A stretch of 8,859 nt of DNA from positions 1 to 8,859 of the forward strand of contig JAFAMS010000371.1 of NCBI GenBank assembly GCA_019233165.1, in the 5' to 3' direction. The notes beneath the pieces are model-generated. The model worked only from the letters and a program-made list of their open reading frames with translations. It was not told the DNA's origin and searched no databases. The stretch is from Vulcanimicrobiota bacterium (GTDB lineage: Bacteria > Vulcanimicrobiota > Vulcanimicrobiia > Vulcanimicrobiales > Vulcanimicrobiaceae). The translations under genes were made by a program, and so were the position numbers. Position 1 is the first letter of the stretch; each line of letters opens with the position of its first letter. Shown in pieces: positions 4,339 to 8,859 of the stretch.

Positions 4339-7300
4339 TCGCACTCTCCCGCCGCGCGGGGATCCCGGCGGCAGCCGGAGCTTCGTCGAGAGCAACCGAG
4401 ACGATCGAGCTGACACCCGCTTCAGCCATCGTCACGCCGTACATCCGGTCGGCAAGCTCCATCGTGCGCTTGTTGTGCGTGACGATTACCATCTGCGCGT
4501 CGCGCGCGACCTCCCGAACCATCGTCGAGAATCGGTCGATGTTCGCTTCGTCAAGCGCGGCATCGACTTCGTCGAGCAGATAGAACGGCGACGGCTTCGT
4601 CGCGATCAGCGCGAAAATCAAGGCGGCCGCGGTCATCGCGCGTTCGCCGCCGGAGAGCGCCTGCAGCGCCATCATCTTCTTCCCGGGCGGTTGAACGGCG
4701 ATCTCGATCCCGGTCTCCGAGAGCTGCTCGGGATTCGTCTGCCACATCCGCGCTTCACCGCCGGGGAAGAGCCGCTCGAACATCTGGGCGAACGCCGCGC
4801 AGACACGCTCGAAGGTCGCGTTGAACTCCGTCTGCGTCGAGGCTTCGATCTGGCGAATCGTCGCCAGCAGCGTTTCGCGCGCGCGCGCGAGATCGTCGAG
4901 CTGCTCGCGGAGAAAAGCTTCCCGTTGTGCAACCTCCTCGCGGTCGCTCTCGGCCGAGAGGTTCACGTTAGCGGCAAGCCGCGCGAGCTCTTCGCGCAGG
5001 CGCGGGAGCTCGTCGACGAGCTCGTCCGGCTCGCCGGCGTAACGCGCTTCGACGTCGGCGAGCTCATCGTCCGTCGCCGGATTCTGCGCGAACTGCGCGG
5101 TCAGCATCCCGAGCTCCGCATCGATCTGCGCCAGACGCGTCCGCGACTCTTCACCTTCGGCGTCGAGCGCCCGTTCTTCGTTTTGCGCCATCCGCTGCTC
5201 GCCGTCGAGGACGTTCGCACGGTCGGCAAGCCGCTCGCGCTCCGCGCGCGCGGCAGAAAATGCTTCATCGGCGCCGGTGACCGCGCGCTCGAGCTCGCCG
5301 AGCTCTCGCTCCTGGGCTGCGTGTCGCTCGCGAAGCGCCGCAACCTCCCGGATCGTGGCGTCCCGCACTTCGGCGGCACGCTGGGCGTCGACGTCGAGCA
5401 TCCCGAGACGGGCCTGCGCTGCGTCACGCTCGGCTTGAGCCGTCGTAGCTTCCTCGCGGGCGCGCGCCAGCGCGTGGGCCGCTTCGCGCTGCTCGCCTTC
5501 GAGTGCGGCGACGCGCTCGCGGGCGCTCGCAAGGTCTCCCTCGAGCCGGTCGCGTTCGCCGCTCTCATCGAGATCGAGCTCGCCCACCCGTTCGAGCGCG
5601 GTCGCGCGGGCCCGCGTTTCCTCGCTGTTTGCGAACAGCGTGCGTTCGCGCTCTTGCGCGTCGGCAGTTTCCGCGTCGAGCCGTTCGATCTCGCTCTCGA
5701 GAGCCTCCAAACGTGTCCGCGCATCGGTCGTCGCAATCAGCGCTTCCGCGTGAGCTTGCCGCGCACGCTCGCGAAGCCCGGTCGTCTTCTCCGCCGATGC
5801 CGTCGCCGCCAGAATTTCGCGTTCGAGCGCTTCGAGCTCCGTGCGCTTCTGCGGAAGTTTGGCGCGGAGAGCGTCGGCTTGGGCGCGCCGCGCTAAGATC
5901 GAACGTTCGCGCCGATACCGTCCGCCGGTGATCGCGCCGCCGCCGTAGATCTGCTCGCCGGCAAGCGTCACGATCTCGTCTTTGAAGTTCTCGTTGCGGA
6001 CGAGCCGAATCGCGAGTCCGAGGTTCTCGACGACCAGAACGCGACCGACGAGGAACGCGACGATCCCGGCGTACTCCGGCTCGGTCGAGACTAGCGCGTG
6101 CGCGTAACCGACGATCCCGTCCCGGCCCGCCAGCGCGCCGAGCTCGTGTCCCTTGCGGCCACGCAACGTATCGAGCGGCAAGAAGGTCGCGCGCCCGAGC
6201 TCCCGCTCCGTGAGCAGCGCGATCGCCCGCTCCGCATCGTCGCTCGTTTCGGTCACGATGTTGGAGAGCCGCGGGCCGAATGCGTTATCGAGCGCGCGCG
6301 CGTACCGCTCGTCGACCCGTAACAACTGGGAGACGACGCCGCGAACGCCGCGCAGCTCGCCGCGCCCCGCCGCCTCTATGACGGCGCGCGTCCCGGGGAC
6401 GTGACCTTCGAGCGAATTCTCGAGCTCTTCGAGCGTATGCAGCCGCGCCTCGTCGCTCGAAACCTCGGCATGCAGTTCGCGCGCGCGCTTTTGGAGCGCC
6501 TCGAGGTGCGCGGCATCGACGGCCGATTGGGCGTCGAGCTCGGCGATCTCGGCGGCGCGTGCCGCAACGGTCCGCTCGAGCTCGGCAAGCTCGCGTTCGC
6601 CGGTCTCGAAGCGCGTGCGGCCTTGTGTGGCGTCGCGCTCGCTTTGCGCCCGCTCTTCACGGACGCGCTCGAGATCGTCACCGAGTCGCGCCAGCTCGTT
6701 CTCGGCGGCCGAGATCATCGCTCGCCGCTCGGCGGCGCTCGCCATTCGCTCGGCAAGCGCGGTCTGGAACGCGCGCAGTGCGGTGAACGCGGCGTCGAGC
6801 GCGGCGCGTCCACCCGCCAGCGACGCGGTGACGCGCGTCTCGATCGCACGCGCTTCCTCGACCTGCACCAGCAGCGGCGCGATCCGTTCGCCGAGGCGGC
6901 GCAGCGTCGCCTCGAGCTCGGCATGCTCGCCGCGCGAGCGCTCTTCGTCGGCGACGCGCGTCGTGCTCTGGGCCTGAAGCGCGTCCATGCGCCCTTGCGT
7001 CGCAGCGAACGTCGCTTGGAGATCGGCAAGCTGCGCGCGCGCTTCTTGCGCGGCAACGCGCCGTTCCTCGAGCGCGAGCTCGTGTTGGTAGAGCGCCGTT
7101 CGAACGCTCGAAAGCTCTGCGGCGAGGGCAGCGGCCTTCGCGGCGGCGATCGCTTGTCGCTCGTCGAGCGCCCCGAGCGCGGCGCGCACGCGGTCGCGCT
7201 CTTGGCGGCGGCTCTTGCTTGCGCGCATGTACGAGAGAAGATCGAGATCGCGAACGCGCGCCGAGACGCGGCGGTAGCGCTTCGCGCGGCGAACCTGCGT

Positions 7301-7918
7301 GTCGAGCTCGGGTATGCGGCGCTCGAGCTCGGCGATGAGATCGCTGATCCGAATCGCATTTTGCTCGGTGTGCTCGAGCCTGCGCAGCGCTTCGTTCTTG
7401 CGCGCCAAGAATCGCGCGATCCCTGCGGTCTCCTCGAAGAGCGCCCGCCGCTCGGTCGGCTTCGAAGAGAGGATCGCATCGATCTGTCCTTGAGAGACGA
7501 TCGCATACGAGCCCGGGCCGAGCCCGGTCCCCATCAACAGATCCATCACATCCCGCAAACGGACGTGATTGCGGTTGATGTAATACTCGATCTCGCCGGC
7601 ACGATACGCGCGTCGCGTGATCTCGACTTCGGCGAAATCGATCGGCAGGCGCCGGTCCGAGTTATCGAAGAGCAGCGATACTTCGGCCATCCCGAGCGGC
7701 TTGCGTTTGGTGTTCCCGGCGAAGATGACGTCGTCGGTCCGCCCGGAGCGCAGCTGTTTGCTGCTCTGCTCGCCGAGCGCCCAGCGAATCGCGTCGACGA
7801 GATTCGATTTCCCCGACCCGTTCGGCCCGACGACAGCCGTTATCCCAGGCTCGAAGTCCAGCCTCAGCGGTTCGGCAAACGTCTTAAAGCCAAAGACTTT
7901 AAGCTGTTTGAGCCTCAC
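4331..7918 (-). CDS. smc: Chromosome segregation ATPase SMC
   Basis: SMC dimers, with ScpA and ScpB, entrap DNA and organise the replicated chromosome. The protein has 1195 residues, close to the usual ~1186. The N-terminal head carries Walker A GPNGSGKS (31-38) and the Q-loop region YAIVSQGQID (138-147). The first coiled-coil arm runs about 170-500, rich in Ala/Glu/Arg with ELERRIPELD-type heptads. The hinge lies about 504-666 and ends in GGGAITGG (659-666). The returning arm runs about 670-1045. The C-terminal head has LSGGERA (1088-1094), Walker B FYLLDEVDAALDEAN (1112-1126) and H-loop VTHNKRTM (1146-1153). The start is GTG 7918..7916, overlapping the rnc stop as GTGA, with no clear ribosome site, so translation is probably coupled. 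The long arms explain the large open frames on the opposite strand. scpA, scpB and ftsY are not in the window. Confidence 0.98.
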   Translation of the reverse strand: MRLKQLKVFGFKTFAEPLRLDFEPGITAVVGPNGSGKSNLVDAIRWALGEQSSKQLRSGRTDDVIFAGNTKRKPLGMAEVSLLFDNSDRRLPIDFAEVEITRRAYRAGEIEYYINRNHVRLRDVMDLLMGTGLGPGSYAIVSQGQIDAILSSKPTERRALFEETAGIARFLARKNEALRRLEHTEQNAIRISDLIAELERRIPELDTQVRRAKRYRRVSARVRDLDLLSYMRASKSRRQERDRVRAALGALDERQAIAAAKAAALAAELSSVRTALYQHELALEERRVAAQEARAQLADLQATFAATQGRMDALQAQSTTRVADEERSRGEHAELEATLRRLGERIAPLLVQVEEARAIETRVTASLAGGRAALDAAFTALRAFQTALAERMASAAERRAMISAAENELARLGDDLERVREERAQSERDATQGRTRFETGERELAELERTVAARAAEIAELDAQSAVDAAHLEALQKRARELHAEVSSDEARLHTLEELENSLEGHVPGTRAVIEAAGRGELRGVRGVVSQLLRVDERYARALDNAFGPRLSNIVTETSDDAERAIALLTERELGRATFLPLDTLRGRKGHELGALAGRDGIVGYAHALVSTEPEYAGIVAFLVGRVLVVENLGLAIRLVRNENFKDEIVTLAGEQIYGGGAITGGRYRRERSILARRAQADALRAKLPQKRTELEALEREILAATASAEKTTGLRERARQAHAEALIATTDARTRLEALESEIERLDAETADAQERERTLFANSEETRARATALERVGELDLDESGERDRLEGDLASARERVAALEGEQREAAHALARAREEATTAQAERDAAQARLGMLDVDAQRAAEVRDATIREVAALRERHAAQERELGELERAVTGADEAFSAARAERERLADRANVLDGEQRMAQNEERALDAEGEESRTRLAQIDAELGMLTAQFAQNPATDDELADVEARYAGEPDELVDELPRLREELARLAANVNLSAESDREEVAQREAFLREQLDDLARARETLLATIRQIEASTQTEFNATFERVCAAFAQMFERLFPGGEARMWQTNPEQLSETGIEIAVQPPGKKMMALQALSGGERAMTAAALIFALIATKPSPFYLLDEVDAALDEANIDRFSTMVREVARDAQMVIVTHNKRTMELADRMYGVTMAEAGVSSIVSVALDEAPAAAGIPARRESAIA
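4346..4350 (-). promoter_or_regulatory. Ribosome binding site for purH inside the end of smc
   Basis: GGGAG on the minus strand lies within the last codons of smc, 7 nt before the TTG at 4338. It sets the purH start and implies that purH initiation happens as ribosomes finish smc. The GTG at 4344 is only 1 nt from it, too close to use it. Confidence 0.65.
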
Positions 7919-8634
7919 GAGTTCGAATCGTCCCCGGCCGAGAGCACGCTGAGTGCAATTTCAGCGGCGGCACGTTGTGCGGCCTTCTTGCTCGCGCCGA
8001 TCCCCTCGCCGAGGATCTCGCCGCTTACGCGGACCCGGGAGGTGAACGTGCGGCGGTGCGGCGGGCCGCTGGCGGCGTCGTCGTAGGTCGGCGTCGACCC
8101 GCCGCTGGCTTGGACGAGCTCTTGGAGCGCAGTCTTCGGATCGGCGTCCGACATCCGGGCGTGCTCGACGCGGCCGAGGTGTTCGTGCTCGACGAACGCT
8201 TCGGCGACCTCGATCCCGGCTGCGAGATAGACGGCGCCGACGAACGCTTCGAAGGCGGCCGCCAAGATCGACTCCCGGTCGGAGCCGCCGGCCGCGGCTT
8301 CGCCGGCTCCGAGAACGACGAGCTCGCCGAAGCCCAGGCGGCGCGCCGTGAGAGCCAACGTCGCATCGTTGACCAGCGCGGCGCGGCGTCGCGTCAGCTC
8401 GCCTTCGCGCTCGCTCGGATAGCGCGCGTAGAGCCAACGCGCCGCGGCGAGCGAAAGGACCGCGTCGCCGAGAAATTCCAGCCGCTCGTTGCTTGCGTTC
8501 GGATCGACCAGACGCTCTTGCAGCACCGCGCTGTCGTGTACGAAGGCGCGCGCGAGCGCGTCGGCGTCGAGGTGCCCGAGCCCGGTCTCGCGCAGGAAGC
8601 GACGGAGTCGCCGCCGGCGGGCTTCACCCGCCAT
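7915..8634 (-). CDS. rnc: Ribonuclease III
   Basis: RNase III cuts double-stranded RNA in rRNA precursors and some mRNAs as a homodimer. The protein has 239 residues, slightly longer than E. coli's 226. The catalytic domain (about 8-155) contains the signature NERLEFLGDAVL (49-60), with Glu50 and Asp57 matching E. coli E38 and D45. The second metal-binding segment reads ESILAAAFEAFVGAVYL (121-137): Glu129 matches the essential E117, but Ala126 stands where E. coli has Asp114. The double-stranded RNA-binding domain (about 163-232) includes DPKTALQELVQ and GASKKAAQRAAAEIAL. The ATG at 8634..8632 comes 1 nt after the fabF stop with no obvious ribosome site, so the genes look coupled; the stop overlaps smc. 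The family assignment is firm. Whether the substitution changes activity is unknown, as family members vary at this position. Confidence 0.97.
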   Translation of the reverse strand: MAGEARRRRLRRFLRETGLGHLDADALARAFVHDSAVLQERLVDPNASNERLEFLGDAVLSLAAARWLYARYPSEREGELTRRRAALVNDATLALTARRLGFGELVVLGAGEAAAGGSDRESILAAAFEAFVGAVYLAAGIEVAEAFVEHEHLGRVEHARMSDADPKTALQELVQASGGSTPTYDDAASGPPHRRTFTSRVRVSGEILGEGIGASKKAAQRAAAEIALSVLSAGDDSNS

Positions 8635-8635
8635 C

Positions 8636-8859
8636 TCAGGCGCGGTGCTTGGCGAAGACGACGACGCTGTTGTGTCCCCCGAACCCGAATGCGTTCGACA
8701 TCGCGACCCGGACGGGAGCGCGCCGCGCGACGTTCGGGACGTAGTCGAGCCGGCACTCGGGGTCCGGATTCTCGTAGTTGATCGTAGGGGGCATGATGTC
8801 GCGCTCGACCGCCAGGATCGTCGCGACCCCTTCGATCGCGCCCGCGGCGCCGAGCAAGT
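8636..8859 (-). CDS. fabF: 3-oxoacyl-[acyl-carrier-protein] synthase II, C-terminal part
   Basis: FabF condenses malonyl-ACP with a growing acyl-ACP, the elongation step of type II fatty-acid synthesis. Only the last ~74 residues are present; the gene enters across the right edge, so its start, catalytic Cys and first His are outside. The visible part starts [20 protein letters not shown], the segment just after the active-site lysine motif. [20 protein letters not shown] and [15 protein letters not shown] follow, the latter containing the GFGG loop with the gatekeeper Phe. This order and the short tail after GFGG match FabF rather than FabH. Placement just before rnc matches the widespread acpP-fabF-rnc order, and acpP may lie beyond the edge. 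FabB or a related ketosynthase is less likely. Confidence 0.93.
   Translation of the reverse strand, partial: LLGAAGAIEGVATILAVERDIMPPTINYENPDPECRLDYVPNVARRAPVRVAMSNAFGFGGHNSVVVFAKHRA

Noticed and set aside
2617..4413. Long plus-strand open frame opposite purH
   Set aside because: Antisense shadow of purH and the membrane-protein gene; no recognisable domain, Arg-rich composition, and no initiation signal that outweighs purH.
4475..8086. Two long plus-strand open frames opposite smc (4475-5896 and 6401-8086)
   Set aside because: Their translations are Arg/Leu/Ala-rich with no motif, and they lie wholly antisense to clear smc and rnc coding sequence. GC-rich codons with biased third positions routinely open the antisense frame.
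1..8859. A hidden defence system, mobile element or biosynthetic cluster
   Set aside because: All but three short or partial genes are identifiable housekeeping genes. No transposase, integrase, nuclease-toxin pair, array of repeats or composition break was seen.

Overview
This is a dense, GC-rich bacterial chromosomal segment made almost entirely of housekeeping genes. Eight of the nine genes read on the minus strand, so transcription runs from the right end to the left. Gaps are tiny or replaced by stop/start overlaps, several starts are GTG or TTG, and no stretch over about 50 bases lacks a gene. I see no rRNA, tRNA, CRISPR array, insertion sequence or prophage gene. The order fabF-rnc-smc is common in many bacterial phyla. 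The GC bias, the Ala/Arg-rich proteins and the unusual neighbours (smc followed by purH; hisS coupled to accB) fit a GC-rich, possibly little-cultured lineage, but I cannot name the phylum from the sequence alone.

Right-hand cluster (8859 down to 2470, minus strand): the C-terminal end of fabF (fatty-acid elongation), rnc (RNase III), smc (chromosome condensation ATPase), purH (last two steps of IMP synthesis) and a 90-residue membrane protein of unknown function. Junctions are 1 nt (fabF/rnc), a GTGA overlap (rnc/smc), an 8-nt overlap (smc/purH) and 15 nt (purH/membrane protein), so the five genes look like one transcription unit.

Middle: a short plus-strand gene (2258-2473) encodes a 68-71 residue, charged, helical protein of unknown function. 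It is divergent from gloA and convergent with the membrane-protein gene, and its stop codon overlaps that gene's stop codon in the shared bases CTAA.

Left-hand cluster (2206 down to 1, minus strand): gloA (glyoxalase I-like metalloenzyme), hisS (histidyl-tRNA synthetase), accB (biotin carrier of acetyl-CoA carboxylase), then the first ~38 codons of a gene I do not recognise, which is not accC. hisS has no ATG, GTG or TTG where homologues begin; the best-placed start is an ATC behind a GGAG.

The clusters link lipid synthesis (fabF, accB), RNA processing and translation (rnc, hisS), purine synthesis (purH), chromosome organisation (smc) and methylglyoxal detoxification (gloA). I found no convincing undescribed multi-gene system. 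The points worth checking are the hisS start, the RNase III active-site substitution, the small convergent gene pair and the unidentified gene after accB.
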